Of a DNA stretch of 64,000 bases, positions 9,007 through 18,043 are shown in pieces (position 1 is the stretch's first letter; every line of letters begins with the position of its first letter). Origin of the DNA: an uncultured Pirellula sp. Lineage in GTDB: Bacteria > Planctomycetota > Planctomycetia > Pirellulales > Pirellulaceae. Location: positions 1-64,000 of the forward strand of contig CAIOHR010000096.1 of NCBI GenBank assembly GCA_903858115.1. The letters are read 5' to 3'. Position numbers and translations under genes: made by a program. The notes under the pieces were generated by a model. It saw nothing but the letters and a program-made list of their open reading frames with translations. It had not been told where the DNA came from and searched no databases.

Positions 9007-9297
9007 TTAATGGCACTCGCAAAGGAGCCCAGCGTACGGAACTCGAATGCAATCTTTTGGAGCGACACAACCAGAGGCTGCTCCAGATATGCAAATACCG
9101 GTCGTATAGCAGTAAGTAGTCCAGATGAGAGTTCCATTTGGTCCCTCACTTGGGACCGTATAGCAATCAGTCACAGAACTGTGAGCGCAATTACTCACAG
9201 GGCCATTTGCATTGACCGATGAAAAAAAATGCGAGAATATGATAATCGAAGTTAAAATACCCACCTTCAAACTAACCGATCGAAATATTCGCATCAT
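9007..9297 (-). CDS. Small secreted cysteine-rich protein
   Basis: 96 residues. A basic start (MMRIFRSVSLK) and hydrophobic core (VGILTSIIIFSHFF) form a signal peptide ending near VNA. The mature part of about 65 residues contains eight cysteines spread over its length (NC, DC, YC, IC, GC, DC, LC, EC), which suggests disulfide bonds in the periplasm or outside the cell. I do not recognise a family. It sits between a DUF1573-like lipoprotein and a membrane-anchored secreted protein, all leftward. It may be a small structural or binding protein; any function is conjecture. Confidence 0.6.
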   Translation of the reverse strand: MMRIFRSVSLKVGILTSIIIFSHFFSSVNANGPVSNCAHSSVTDCYTVPSEGPNGTLIWTTYCYTTGICISGAASGCVAPKDCIRVPYAGLLCECH

Positions 9298-9349
9298 CTA
9301 TCCTCCAAGTCAAACAGGAAACGAGACTGAAAAGCTACCTGCAAAATTA

Positions 9350-9712
9350 TCATTGAACGCCACTTGGGCAATGTACAATCACTTTTTCAACGCGATTCCA
9401 ACCGAACCTCGAATAACTTATCGTTACCTCTACCGGACGCCCCTCTGCTGGGGAAATCATACGAAGTTCGACCGACTGAAATGCCGACAGTTCTCGAGGT
9501 GGGGATTCGATTTGGATGCATCCGCAGGACGAATGTAATTCCAAATTAGCAACAGGCACCGCCCCAAAATTGTCAAGTAACAGAGTTCCTGAACCTTTTG
9601 TCGAATCCTTTCCCGCAAGACTCACGCTCAAAGCGGATATTCGACCAAACAAAGAAACGCAACCCGCTACGAATAGCATTCCCATGATTGCAAGACTGCT
9701 CCAAATCCTCAT
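9350..9712 (-). CDS. DUF1573-like lipoprotein
   Basis: 120 residues with a clear lipoprotein signal: MRIWSSLAIMG, a hydrophobic core and lipobox FVAGC (Cys18). The mature part contains HSSCGCIQIESPP, the CGC motif typical of DUF1573, followed by the family's short beta-strand pattern. The domain is an Ig-like fold (ASH/HYDIN-related) of unknown role. It is much shorter than many DUF1573 proteins but seems to be a whole single domain. It is the first gene of the small leftward cluster 9712-7830 and a distant paralogue of the lipoprotein at 1695-2171. Confidence 0.75.
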   Translation of the reverse strand: MRIWSSLAIMGMLFVAGCVSLFGRISALSVSLAGKDSTKGSGTLLLDNFGAVPVANLELHSSCGCIQIESPPRELSAFQSVELRMISPAEGRPVEVTISYSRFGWNRVEKVIVHCPSGVQ

Positions 9713-9724
9713 TGTGACGAAGTT

Positions 9725-10189
9725 TCATTTTGTAGATGTAAGAAAACTACAATAAAGGCTACTTAGCCCACAAGCCTCCCCTAGGGGACGCGACAATATC
9801 ATCGAACCACGACAGGCTATTTTGAACTTTCCGAAATTTTTTCCGAAGATGCTAGAGATGCCGGGGGGCACAGCTAGTTTTGTTGTACGCAACAGGATCA
9901 GCAGCAATTGCAATCGACCGAGCCAGCGATGCAGCTTTGCAGTTCGCCTCGACCATGGCGTCAACTGCACGGTACCGATAGCCATGCAAATCGGGCCAAC
10001 AACGATGTGCCCATAGAAGGCTAATCGATAAAGACCGACGAAAATCTGCGCCCTACCTTCGAGGAACCCTTGTTCAAAGTTGGGTGGAAAGTACAGCGAG
10101 TAATTGCCAACGATAGCGATCGAAACCTTGATGAGCAGCAACGCTCCGAGGAGGACTAGGAGTCGTAACGCTAAGTTTTGCGATGACAT
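9725..10189 (-). pseudogene. DUF2306-like membrane protein, truncated
   Basis: 154-residue frame. The first 105 residues look like the start of a DUF2306 membrane protein: a first helix (LALRLLVLLGALLLIK), a second helix in GHIVVGPICMAIGTVQL, and the typical RRTAKLHRWLGRLQLLLILL. After about residue 105 the family pattern of further helices is lost and the sequence becomes non-hydrophobic and unlike the family, whose members usually exceed 200 residues. I read this as a gene that lost its 3' part by deletion or frameshift. A genuinely short two-helix protein is the alternative. Confidence 0.45.
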
Positions 10190-10382
10190 GAATTTGACTC
10201 ACCGGTTCTGCAGAAAATAGCCCAAGCGATCGCAGTTTGCGTCTAGAACCGCCTCTCCGAGTCTACTCACTACTGGTGCTTTCTTTCCTGCCCATCGCCT
10301 TACTGCTATCCTAGCAGATAATCCCTCTAAGTCTCTGCTTTGAGATTGGAACTTGAACACAACACGAAAGAACGACCCTAGT

Positions 10383-11822
10383 ATGACAATCACGCCTGGC
10401 TCGGAAAAGAAACTAACCATTGCTGACGAGCGTTACGACTTGGTCGTCATCGGCGGCGGTCCCGCGGGAGTCAACGGTGCAATCACTGCCGGAATTCTGG
10501 GCAAACGTGTACTTCTCGTCGAGAAAGAGCCAATGGTCGGCGGAGCTGGGATCAACACGGGAACGATCCCGAGTAAGACGCTGCGAGAAACAGCATTGGT
10601 CCTCTCCGGTGGGCGATCTCGACGCCTTTTTGGCATAGATCTCTCGCTCCGCCGCGAGGCAACGATTGCCGAATTCATGTGTCATGAAAAGTATGTCAAA
10701 ACGCAAGAACGCAAAAGATCCGAATGCGAGCTAGCACGCCGCGGAGTTACTATCTTGCGAGGCGATGCGAGTTTCGTTGATGCAAATGCGATCCGCTTGA
10801 TAGGTTCAGGCGGCGAAGAAAAGCTGGTCTACGGGGAAAAGATCCTCATCGCTACCGGGTCATCTCCACTTCGTCCACCGGAGTTTCATTTCGACGATGA
10901 TCGCATCCATGATTCGAACGAGATACTCGAACTGAAAGTATTGCCAAAGAAGCTTGTCGTCATCGGAGCTGGCGTCATCGGTTGTGAATATGCTGGCACA
11001 TTTGCTGCATTGGGTGCAGAGGTACATCTCGTCGATGGACGCGACACGCTGCTCCCATTTCTCGATCGTGAGATCTCCCTCGGGCTAGTTGCTGCGATGA
11101 CAGAGAACGGTATTTGTTTTCATTGGAAAACAAAAGTTCTCGAATGCGATACTTCCAGAGCGGGAAACGTCGGTATTCGACTCTCCTCGGGAACCACGAT
11201 GGAATGCGACGGAGTACTCGTATGCGCAGGCCGAAGCAGCAATACACAATCGCTCAATGCTCATGCAGCCGGTCTAACATTAGGGCCACGCGGTCTAGTC
11301 CAAGTGAACCCAAACTACCAATCGACAGAGGTTGGTCACATATACGCTGCAGGGGATGTCATCGGCGCTCCGGCGCTAGCTGCGACGGGAATTGAACAAG
11401 CGCGCGTGGCCGTTTGCCATGCCTTTGATGCGCCGTGGGGTTGCGGAGTGGCTCGTCTATTGCCAACGGGAATATATACAATCCCCGAAGCGAGTTTCGT
11501 TGGCGATACCGAAGAAGCATTGATTGCAAAAAAGGTTCCTTACATTGTTGGACGTTGTCGTTATGCAGACATTCCACGGGGAGATATCATCGGTGACCAT
11601 CTAGGGTTCCTGAAGCTACTCTTTCATCAAGAAGATATGCGTATTCTAGGCGTTCATGTGATGGGAGAGCAAGCGACCGAAGTTGTTCACCTTGGCCTGC
11701 TCGCAATGACGATGAATGCAACGGCCGATCTCTTTCACCAAGTCTGCTTCAACTACCCCACGCTCGGCGATCTTTACAAGTATGCGACCCATGATGCGAT
11801 GCTCAAACGTCGAGCGATCTAA
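10383..11822 (+). CDS. sthA: Soluble pyridine nucleotide transhydrogenase
   Basis: 479 residues from ATG 10383; a TTG at 10353 would add ten. Flavoprotein of the pyridine nucleotide-disulfide reductase superfamily that equilibrates NADPH with NAD+. Visible parts: FAD-binding GGGPAGVNGA (about residues 23-32), NTGTIPSKTLRE diagnostic of this enzyme, NAD-binding GAGVIGCEYA, a second FAD motif YAAGDVIGAPALA, and the C-terminal dimerisation domain with TGIYTIPE and FNYPTLGDLYK. The position before NTGTIPSK reads GGAGI, so the redox cysteine pair of lipoamide dehydrogenase is absent, as expected in part for this family. Flanked by unrelated genes, so probably monocistronic. Confidence 0.93.
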   Translation: MTITPGSEKKLTIADERYDLVVIGGGPAGVNGAITAGILGKRVLLVEKEPMVGGAGINTGTIPSKTLRETALVLSGGRSRRLFGIDLSLRREATIAEFMCHEKYVKTQERKRSECELARRGVTILRGDASFVDANAIRLIGSGGEEKLVYGEKILIATGSSPLRPPEFHFDDDRIHDSNEILELKVLPKKLVVIGAGVIGCEYAGTFAALGAEVHLVDGRDTLLPFLDREISLGLVAAMTENGICFHWKTKVLECDTSRAGNVGIRLSSGTTMECDGVLVCAGRSSNTQSLNAHAAGLTLGPRGLVQVNPNYQSTEVGHIYAAGDVIGAPALAATGIEQARVAVCHAFDAPWGCGVARLLPTGIYTIPEASFVGDTEEALIAKKVPYIVGRCRYADIPRGDIIGDHLGFLKLLFHQEDMRILGVHVMGEQATEVVHLGLLAMTMNATADLFHQVCFNYPTLGDLYKYATHDAMLKRRAI

Positions 11823-12217
11823 TTCACATTTGGACACTTCTCGTTGATCACCACCAATTGATTCCAATTTTCGATCGCAAAAGATCTCTTTTCGTGCTCG
11901 TGCTCAGCCATAGGCGGTGCTCGTGCTCCCGCTCGATTTGACTCCCCGAACGAGTACGATTACGAGCACCATTACATTGAGCACGAGCACGATTGAATGC
12001 GAAACGTAGTGGCGTTCGCCGAGAAGTGTCCTAATTTGGCTTTGTTTCTAAATACGTCACTACACCAACCAATACATAATGGGTCTACGGAATATTCAAG
12101 TGATGGCGAATGCAACTACCCATTTTCGATCTCTAGAACAAGAGCCTCGTATGACGGCCAAATGTGTATAATCCTCACGCGTGATTTTCAATTCTATTCC
12201 GTTGGGTCAATCGCAGC
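11823..12217. other. Intergenic region around the GTGCTC repeat
   Basis: Apart from the inverted repeat at 11893-11991 I see no supported gene. A short open frame from 11997 has no recognisable features and no ribosome site. The promoter of the hypothetical gene at 12218 should lie in the last 100 bases. Confidence 0.4.
11893..11991. repeat. Imperfect long inverted repeat, REP-like
   Basis: The arms CGTGCTCGTGCTCA (11893-11906) and TGAGCACGAGCACG (11978-11991) are exact reverse complements. The inside repeats the theme imperfectly (GGTGCTCGTGCTCC near 11915-11929 against TACGAGCACC near 11961-11970), so the whole 99 bases can fold into one long interrupted hairpin. It lies 70 bases after sthA. 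There is no T-run, so an intergenic repeat element is more likely than a simple terminator. Confidence 0.8.
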
Positions 12218-12718
12218 ATGGCACCTCAAACCGATTCTTCAACCGACAGGCCCGACACGATTGTTCCCCTTGAAAAGTGTTTTGGTGCGCCGAATCAGAA
12301 TGCTTTCGGAAGCTCTGTCTTTTTCCTTCCAGTATCGCAACAGTCCGAGAATCTAGAAGCAGACGCGATCTCGCAATACCGGTACTTCCTCGGAGATGCG
12401 TGGGCTCGATTGGGCGAACAGAATTGGATAAACGGTTGGGCTCCAGTTTATGTTCGGGAGCCAGACAACTCGCGTGGTATTCTCGAAGAGTTGAAATCGC
12501 TTTCGGATCGAGAAGCTCGGCAGTCGGCCGGCTTGTTGTTGGAGAACACCGAGGATGCAGAGGAATCTTGCAAAGCGCTGCAAGACGCCTTTGATAGTCC
12601 AACGGTCACGGAGTTGCGCATCTTTAAGGTCGGCGATTGTTCAGCTATGTCTGGAATACTAATCGCGGCAAAGCTTTTGAATACCGGCTCTCTGTTTTTG
12701 ATTCTTCTATTGGATTGA
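12218..12718 (+). CDS. Hypothetical protein
   Basis: 166 residues, not recognised. The first 20 residues are polar and probably disordered. A middle part (about residues 50-130) is acidic and probably helical, with a YRYFLGDAWARLGEQNWINGW segment split by short loops. The last 20 residues are hydrophobic (LIAAKLLNTGSLFLILLLD), perhaps a buried strand-helix unit or a weak tail anchor. No signal peptide. Codon use resembles its neighbours, which supports a real gene, but no SD-like site is evident before the ATG. An AT-rich stretch follows the stop. Standing alone between sthA and a BI-1 gene, its context says little. Confidence 0.5.
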   Translation: MAPQTDSSTDRPDTIVPLEKCFGAPNQNAFGSSVFFLPVSQQSENLEADAISQYRYFLGDAWARLGEQNWINGWAPVYVREPDNSRGILEELKSLSDREARQSAGLLLENTEDAEESCKALQDAFDSPTVTELRIFKVGDCSAMSGILIAAKLLNTGSLFLILLLD

Positions 12719-12946
12719 TAAAAAAATATTAAGCAATACGACCTGAAAGCTACCGCGAATTCTTGCAAGACTCGTCTAGTACGCGAGCCTCGTGAGCGAA
12801 CGATCGTGGCGAAAAAACGGAAACATTTGGACGCGTGTATTGCCGCTGTAGGATTGACTACCGTAAGATAGCAACGCTGACAAATTGACGAATCGCCATC
12901 CGCGATTTCTACCGTTCCTCGATTTTGACAAAGAGCCCGGCAAACT

Positions 12947-13666
12947 ATGCAATTCCAAAACCCCTACGCCTCATACACCGCAAATGCAGCGGCTTTCGCA
13001 GAAGAATCTGAACGTACGGGATTCATCCAGCGAACCTATCTTCACCTTGGAGGGGCGGTCGCTGCGTTCATTTTGTTGGAAGGTTTACTGCTGACGTTGA
13101 TCCCAGCCCAAACCGTGCAAGGCCTACTCCGTGCCGCGGGTGGCTGGGCCCCGCTCGTGATCTTGGTTGCCTACATGGCAGTGAGCTGGGTTGCTCGTAG
13201 TTGGGCGGAGTCCGCTGTCTCGCCAAAAGTTCAATACTTAGGCTTAAGTCTCTATGTGGTTGCAGAAGCGTTTATCTTTGTTCCGCTGATGCACATTGCG
13301 ATGCGCCACGGTCCGGCCATTCCGTTGCAAGCCGCGTTGATCACCGCATTGTTGTTCGGTGGCTTGACTGCGTTTGTGTTCCTTACCAAGAGTGATTTCT
13401 CGTCTTGGGGCAAGTATCTTTGGTTAGCGGGGCTCGCTGCTTTCGGAGCAGCCGTCGCCGGCGCTTGCTTTGGGTTTTCACTCGGGCTCTTCTTTAGTGC
13501 CGCGATGGTTGTCTTGCTTTGTGCATACATTTTGTACGACACATCGAATGTCATGCATCACTACGGCGTTCACCAACACGTCGCAGCCTCATTGGCATTG
13601 TTCGCATCCGTATCCACATTGATGTGGTACGTTACGCGAATCTTGATCTCGATGAACGACGATTAA
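12947..13666 (+). CDS. Bax inhibitor-1 (BI-1/YccA) family membrane protein
   Basis: 239 residues with seven hydrophobic segments starting near residue 37 (LGGAVAAFILLEGLLLTLI), the topology of the BI-1/TMBIM family. Family hallmarks are the N-terminal TYLHLGGAV-like start of helix 1, a basic loop after helix 2, and the acidic C-terminal pair, here MNDD. Bacterial homologues are inner-membrane proteins linked to ion leak or to FtsH-associated quality control (YccA). Function in this organism is not known. The preceding 228 bases hold no other gene; it is probably transcribed alone. Confidence 0.85.
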   Translation: MQFQNPYASYTANAAAFAEESERTGFIQRTYLHLGGAVAAFILLEGLLLTLIPAQTVQGLLRAAGGWAPLVILVAYMAVSWVARSWAESAVSPKVQYLGLSLYVVAEAFIFVPLMHIAMRHGPAIPLQAALITALLFGGLTAFVFLTKSDFSSWGKYLWLAGLAAFGAAVAGACFGFSLGLFFSAAMVVLLCAYILYDTSNVMHHYGVHQHVAASLALFASVSTLMWYVTRILISMNDD

Positions 13667-14023
13667 TCAGCCGAAGTCGATGTTCTCGACTTACTTTGGC
13701 AAGCAAGAAAGCGCTGAAACCTCTAACTTCCGAAGTTTGGTTGTGGCTGTCAGCCACATCCTGGAATGGCCGCGAAGTGGTCTGCCATCGAAACCACGCG
13801 AAAGAAACGGCCGAGGAAGCCGGCGATGGTTTGGGCATTTCGTTCAACAAACATCGTTCAGTTTCCGATAAAAGCAGGTGGCCTACCATGAATGTTGGTC
13901 GTTGCCTGGCTTTTCCAGACGCAACGATCTACACTATGTATTGCCGGACTAGAGGTCCGTCGGATCCCACCTAAATCGATTCCTTCCGAATCAAATACCT
14001 TCCCAATTTCTGGAGCTCTCGCG
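13667..14023. other. Intergenic region with a perfect short palindrome
   Basis: No gene supported. A perfect inverted repeat GTGGCTG-T-CAGCCAC lies at 13743-13757 and could be an operator or part of a small hairpin. An open frame runs into the downstream DUF1552 gene from 13892, but the translated leader before 14024 has no signal-peptide character, so it is most likely untranslated. Confidence 0.35.
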
Positions 14024-15295
14024 ATGCATCCGTTTCTATCTCGCCGTCGTTTTGTGCTCAAATCCGTCGCGGGAGCCTTGGCAATCCCCGTTTTGCCCTC
14101 CGTCGCAGATGATGCAATTGGGAAACGATCGGTGGTCGATGTCGCCCCCGGAGCAGGGGTCAGTGCACGCCGTTTCGTCGCCATCGGTAACTTGCTCGGC
14201 TTTCAACGCAAACAGCTCTTTCCCGAAACCGCAGGTAAAGAATTTGAAACAACCAAACTTCTCGAACCACTCGAGCCACTTCGCGACAAAATGACCGTCT
14301 ACCGTGGGCTCAACCATGGTCTAAAGGGTGGCCACTTTGCCGTCCATACATTTTTGTCCGGTGTGCTTCATCACGAAGCCAAAAATCGCCCCGATGGAAA
14401 TGTCACCGTCGATCAATTCATCGCCGACGCGATTGGCAAGCAAACACGTTTTGCATCACTAACAGTCGGTTGCGAAGGGGGCATTCACGGCGGATGTCAA
14501 CTGGCGTGGACTCGCTCCGGTATTCGCGTTGCTCCGATTACCGGCCCCAGCGCACTTTTTGAAAAGCTGTTTATTGAGGACTCGATAGGTCAAAAGGAAA
14601 AGCAGAAGATTGCCAATGGATTGCAAGCTTCGATCTTGGACTCGATGGTGGACGAAGCGAAAGCCTTATCAAATCAAATCAATCGCGAAGATAACGCGAA
14701 GCTCGACCAGTATCTTTCCTCCGTTCGAGACGTCGAGAAACGACTCCAAGCGAAATCGCAATGGGTAGATCAGCCAAAGCCTATGGCTAAGATGGACCGT
14801 CCAGCAGATCGCAACACGGTTCATGATTTGCCGTTGCTATACGAAATGATAGCACTGGCCCTTCAGACGGACTCCACGCGAGTCGCTACGTTGGAAATCG
14901 GCGGTAGCTTCTTGCCTCAAGACTTGGGCATCGACAAGTCCTATCATGGACTATCGCACCATGGAAATGAGGAGCAGGCAATCGCTGACCTCATCAAGTT
15001 GGAACGGTACCAAATCGAGCACTTCGGCAAGTTTCTGACCCGACTCGCAGAGATCAATGACGGAGACAGATCGCTGTTGGATTCTACAGCCGTTCTGTTT
15101 GGAAGCGGTATCGCCGATGCCAATTCTCATACCAACGATGACTTGCCAATCATCATGGCGGGAGGCGGATACGGACGAGGCGAATTCAAACACATGAAAG
15201 AACGAGTGCCGCTTTGCAATCTGTACCTCGATATTATCCAACGACTCGGGATCCCTGCGGAGTCGTTTGGAACAAGCACTGGCACATTCTCTTGA
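14024..15295 (+). CDS. DUF1552 domain protein, Tat-exported
   Basis: 423 residues from ATG 14024, chosen because it places a twin-arginine signal (SRRRFVLKSVAGALAIPVL) at the N-terminus; a longer frame starts at 13892. The rest matches DUF1552, a planctomycete/verrucomicrobial family related to alkaline-phosphatase-like DUF1501 proteins, with YRGLNHGLKGGHF, SLTVGCEGG and TALLFGSGIADANSHTNDDLP-like segments. These genes nearly always pair with DUF1587/DUF1592 cytochrome genes, as here: the next gene begins one base after this stop. The pair is thought to act in the periplasm on an unknown substrate. Confidence 0.9.
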   Translation: MHPFLSRRRFVLKSVAGALAIPVLPSVADDAIGKRSVVDVAPGAGVSARRFVAIGNLLGFQRKQLFPETAGKEFETTKLLEPLEPLRDKMTVYRGLNHGLKGGHFAVHTFLSGVLHHEAKNRPDGNVTVDQFIADAIGKQTRFASLTVGCEGGIHGGCQLAWTRSGIRVAPITGPSALFEKLFIEDSIGQKEKQKIANGLQASILDSMVDEAKALSNQINREDNAKLDQYLSSVRDVEKRLQAKSQWVDQPKPMAKMDRPADRNTVHDLPLLYEMIALALQTDSTRVATLEIGGSFLPQDLGIDKSYHGLSHHGNEEQAIADLIKLERYQIEHFGKFLTRLAEINDGDRSLLDSTAVLFGSGIADANSHTNDDLPIIMAGGGYGRGEFKHMKERVPLCNLYLDIIQRLGIPAESFGTSTGTFS

Positions 15296-15296
15296 T

Positions 15297-17840
15297 ATGA
15301 ACGTAATTGTCGAGAACCGATCGCTTCCACTAGTTGTCGCATACAGCAAACTGTTTCACTCAACGTTTTGGATTGCGATCGCAAGCCTTGTTTGGTTTGC
15401 GACTGTCAGCTCATTGGCTCGATGCGATGAGCGAATGGAGACTCTTTCAAAATTCTTGAGTTCGTACTGCATCGATTGTCATAATCAACAAGATGCACAG
15501 GGGAGTCGCGAGTTTGAGTCGCTGCGATTGCCTTTGGATTCCGAACCACATCTCATCACGGCCGATGAGATCGTGGACCAACTCACGTTGCGCCAGATGC
15601 CGCCACCTGATGCGGATCAGCCAACGACCGACGAACGCATCGCGATCATCGAGTTTCTGCGAGCGAACATGCGAGACGCGCGGAGTCGCCTTCAGAGTAC
15701 GGGCGGTCGAACGGTGATGCGTAGGCTAACCAACCAGGAATACGAAAACACGTTAGCAACCCTTTTTTCTCGTTCGGTCGAGACATTGGGATTAACGAAA
15801 GAGTTTCCCTCTGAGACTGCCAGTCGCAACATTGATCGAATCGGATCGGAGATGATCACTTCTGGCGTATTGCTGGATCAGTACTTCAGTGCAGCCAATC
15901 GTTTAGTCGAACTGAGGCTGAACAAACCAGACATTCCGCCGAAGGATTGGCATTTCCAAGGCCACTTTGTGCAATACGAAGAGCTTTCGGGACCTCACAA
16001 ATCGGTCTTCAATTATCGTTACCTATGTATCTACGAACAACCCAACACCGATACGCGGCAAGGGGGCTACGGTCACATTGAAGATTTCCTTCAAGGTGTT
16101 CCTGTATCAGGACTCTACGATATCGAAGTGCATGCCCAAGCGATGCATCGCGATACCCATTATGATCCCAAGATCTTTCGGATCGACTTCACAGAACCGT
16201 TTCAATTGGCTGTCGTGCCAGGCGACGTCAAACGTGGCCACATTCATTATCCGCAATCGATTGAGCCTATCCTAGGAAAAGCTATCGTTCCTGACAAAGA
16301 ACCGGAATGGATCACGTTTCGTGTTTGGCTCGAAGAAGGTCAAACGCCTCGATTCATTTTTCCCAATGGACCGTACGAGTCTCGAGCTTCAGTCCTCGAG
16401 ACGAACAAGAAGTACAAAGAAGAGTTAAAGGTCGAGAAAGATCCTGGCGTGAGTCGAGCCAAATTGCTAACGGATGGAGCATTGCCGCATATTCGGATTG
16501 ATGAAATCAAGATTCGAGGTCCATTACCAGAACCTAATGGCACAGCCGAAGAAATCTCCGTCTTCGGACCGGATGGCTTTCAATCTGAACGAGCAATCGA
16601 ACAACTCTATTCATTTGCAGAGCGAGCCTTCCGAAGACCACTCCAGGAATCCGATCGAGTACGCATTGATAGAATCTATCGGAAGCGAATCGATGATAAA
16701 GCGACCGAACGCCAAGCGGCTCTCGACACGATCAAGATGATTCTTTGCTCTCCTTCATTCCTCTATCTTTGCGAACGTACGCCGGAGGAGGAGCCAAAGC
16801 TAGGTCCTTATGATTTAGCGTCGAGACTATCGTACACACTCTGGGGAACTCCGCCCGACAACGCGTTGATGACATCGGCTGCTGAGGGAAAACTTGTAGA
16901 ACCTACCGTGCTCACGCAACACGTTGAACGTATGTTGGCAGACCCTCGTTCGGATGAATTCGTTCGACGGTTCCTAGATAGTTGGTTGAATCTTCGGGTC
17001 ATCGGATCTTTACCTCCACCTCGGAAAGAAGCGGTCGAATATTATGCTGAAGATTTGCCCACTTCGATGAAAGAGGAAGCGAAACACTTTTTTCATAACC
17101 TCATTGACTCGAATGGGCCAGTCACTGACTTCATCGATTCCGACTATACCTTTGTCGATAAGAGATTAGCAAAGCTCTACGGGTTACCAGCAAAAGAAAC
17201 GTTACGATTGGCAGATGGATTTCAGAAGGTGGAATTGACCGATCGAAATCGACGCGGTGGAGTTCTTGGCATGGCAGGCGTGTTGACAGCAAGTGCCAAT
17301 GGTGTGGATACATCTCCCGTGACTCGCGGCGTGTGGGTATTAGAAAACATGCTGGGCACTCCGCCACCACCGCCACCGGATGTCGTTCCTGCCATTGAGT
17401 CCGATGTAAGTGGAGCGACTACCATTCGCGATCGCTTAGAAAAACATCGAGCCGATGCAGCATGCAACGTTTGCCATCGCAAGATCGACCCGATGGGTTT
17501 TGCATTAGAACACTTCGATCCGATCGGACGTTATCGAGACAAATACGCAAAGCCCAAGGGAGACAAATCAGCACCGAAGGTCGATCCTACGGGAACGTTT
17601 GCTTCCGGTGAAACTTATGCTGATTTCTCGGAGTTTAAACGACTGCTGAGCGGAACACGAAAAGAGTTTTTCGTTCGTCACATGGTGGACACGATGCTTT
17701 CTTTTTCTACCGGAAGACACATGGAGCCCGCGGATCGTTCAGAAATCGAAGTGATCGCTCAAAAGGTTCAAGAAGACGGGTTCGGTCTTCGAACCATGAT
17801 TGTCGGAGTGCTTTCCAGCGAAATCTTCCGCTCTCGCTAG
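15297..17840 (+). CDS. Planctomycete cytochrome-type DUF1587/DUF1592/DUF1588/DUF1585 protein
   Basis: 847 residues from ATG 15297, directly after the DUF1552 stop. N-terminal membrane/signal segment (FWIAIASLVWFATVSSLA), then a c-type heme motif CIDCH near residue 60. Then DUF1587 (RRLTNQEYENTLATLF), DUF1592 (FAERAFRRPLQESDR), DUF1588 with GVLTASANGVDTSPVTRG and a proline run, a second CNVCH motif followed by RKIDPMGFALEHFDPIG, and C-terminal DUF1585 (MLSFSTGRHMEPADRSE). This multidomain architecture is characteristic of Planctomycetes. It is presumably a periplasmic heme protein working with the DUF1552 partner; the reaction is unknown. Confidence 0.93.
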   Translation: MNVIVENRSLPLVVAYSKLFHSTFWIAIASLVWFATVSSLARCDERMETLSKFLSSYCIDCHNQQDAQGSREFESLRLPLDSEPHLITADEIVDQLTLRQMPPPDADQPTTDERIAIIEFLRANMRDARSRLQSTGGRTVMRRLTNQEYENTLATLFSRSVETLGLTKEFPSETASRNIDRIGSEMITSGVLLDQYFSAANRLVELRLNKPDIPPKDWHFQGHFVQYEELSGPHKSVFNYRYLCIYEQPNTDTRQGGYGHIEDFLQGVPVSGLYDIEVHAQAMHRDTHYDPKIFRIDFTEPFQLAVVPGDVKRGHIHYPQSIEPILGKAIVPDKEPEWITFRVWLEEGQTPRFIFPNGPYESRASVLETNKKYKEELKVEKDPGVSRAKLLTDGALPHIRIDEIKIRGPLPEPNGTAEEISVFGPDGFQSERAIEQLYSFAERAFRRPLQESDRVRIDRIYRKRIDDKATERQAALDTIKMILCSPSFLYLCERTPEEEPKLGPYDLASRLSYTLWGTPPDNALMTSAAEGKLVEPTVLTQHVERMLADPRSDEFVRRFLDSWLNLRVIGSLPPPRKEAVEYYAEDLPTSMKEEAKHFFHNLIDSNGPVTDFIDSDYTFVDKRLAKLYGLPAKETLRLADGFQKVELTDRNRRGGVLGMAGVLTASANGVDTSPVTRGVWVLENMLGTPPPPPPDVVPAIESDVSGATTIRDRLEKHRADAACNVCHRKIDPMGFALEHFDPIGRYRDKYAKPKGDKSAPKVDPTGTFASGETYADFSEFKRLLSGTRKEFFVRHMVDTMLSFSTGRHMEPADRSEIEVIAQKVQEDGFGLRTMIVGVLSSEIFRSR

Positions 17841-17940
17841 AGCAATTCTCTAATGGGTGAAGCGAGTGAATTCCAATCGGTAGCTGAGCGCGCAAGCACA
17901 AGCTTTAACCCTTCCGCGAAGAGGAGACTGCTGGTTTAGT

Positions 17941-18012
17941 GAGCCGTTGGGCGCTAGCCCCGGTTTCGTGGCTTCGCCACTGGCGACAACCGGGGCTAGC
18001 GCCCGACGGCTC
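17941..18012. repeat. 25-bp inverted repeat forming a strong hairpin
   Basis: The arms 17941-17965 and 17988-18012 are reverse complements with one mismatch (GAGCCGTTGGGCGCTAGCCC... against ...GGGCTAGCGCCCGACGGCTC). The 22-base loop holds a second small hairpin, GTGGC-TTC-GCCAC (17968-17980). It lies between the convergent ends of the DUF1592 gene and cobD, where it could stop transcription from both sides, although neither side has a T-run. I recall similar GGGCGCTAGCCC elements as dispersed intergenic repeats in planctomycetes (from memory, not checked). Confidence 0.9.
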
Positions 18013-18043
18013 ATCATGAACCAACAAGCCGGGCCCAAATGGC

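Noticed and set aside
11997..12356. 119-residue plus-strand open frame after the GTGCTC repeat
   Set aside because: It overlaps the better-supported frame starting at 12218, has no motif and no ribosome site.
13892..14023. Upstream extension of the DUF1552 gene
   Set aside because: It would bury the twin-arginine signal inside the protein; ATG 14024 places it at the N-terminus.
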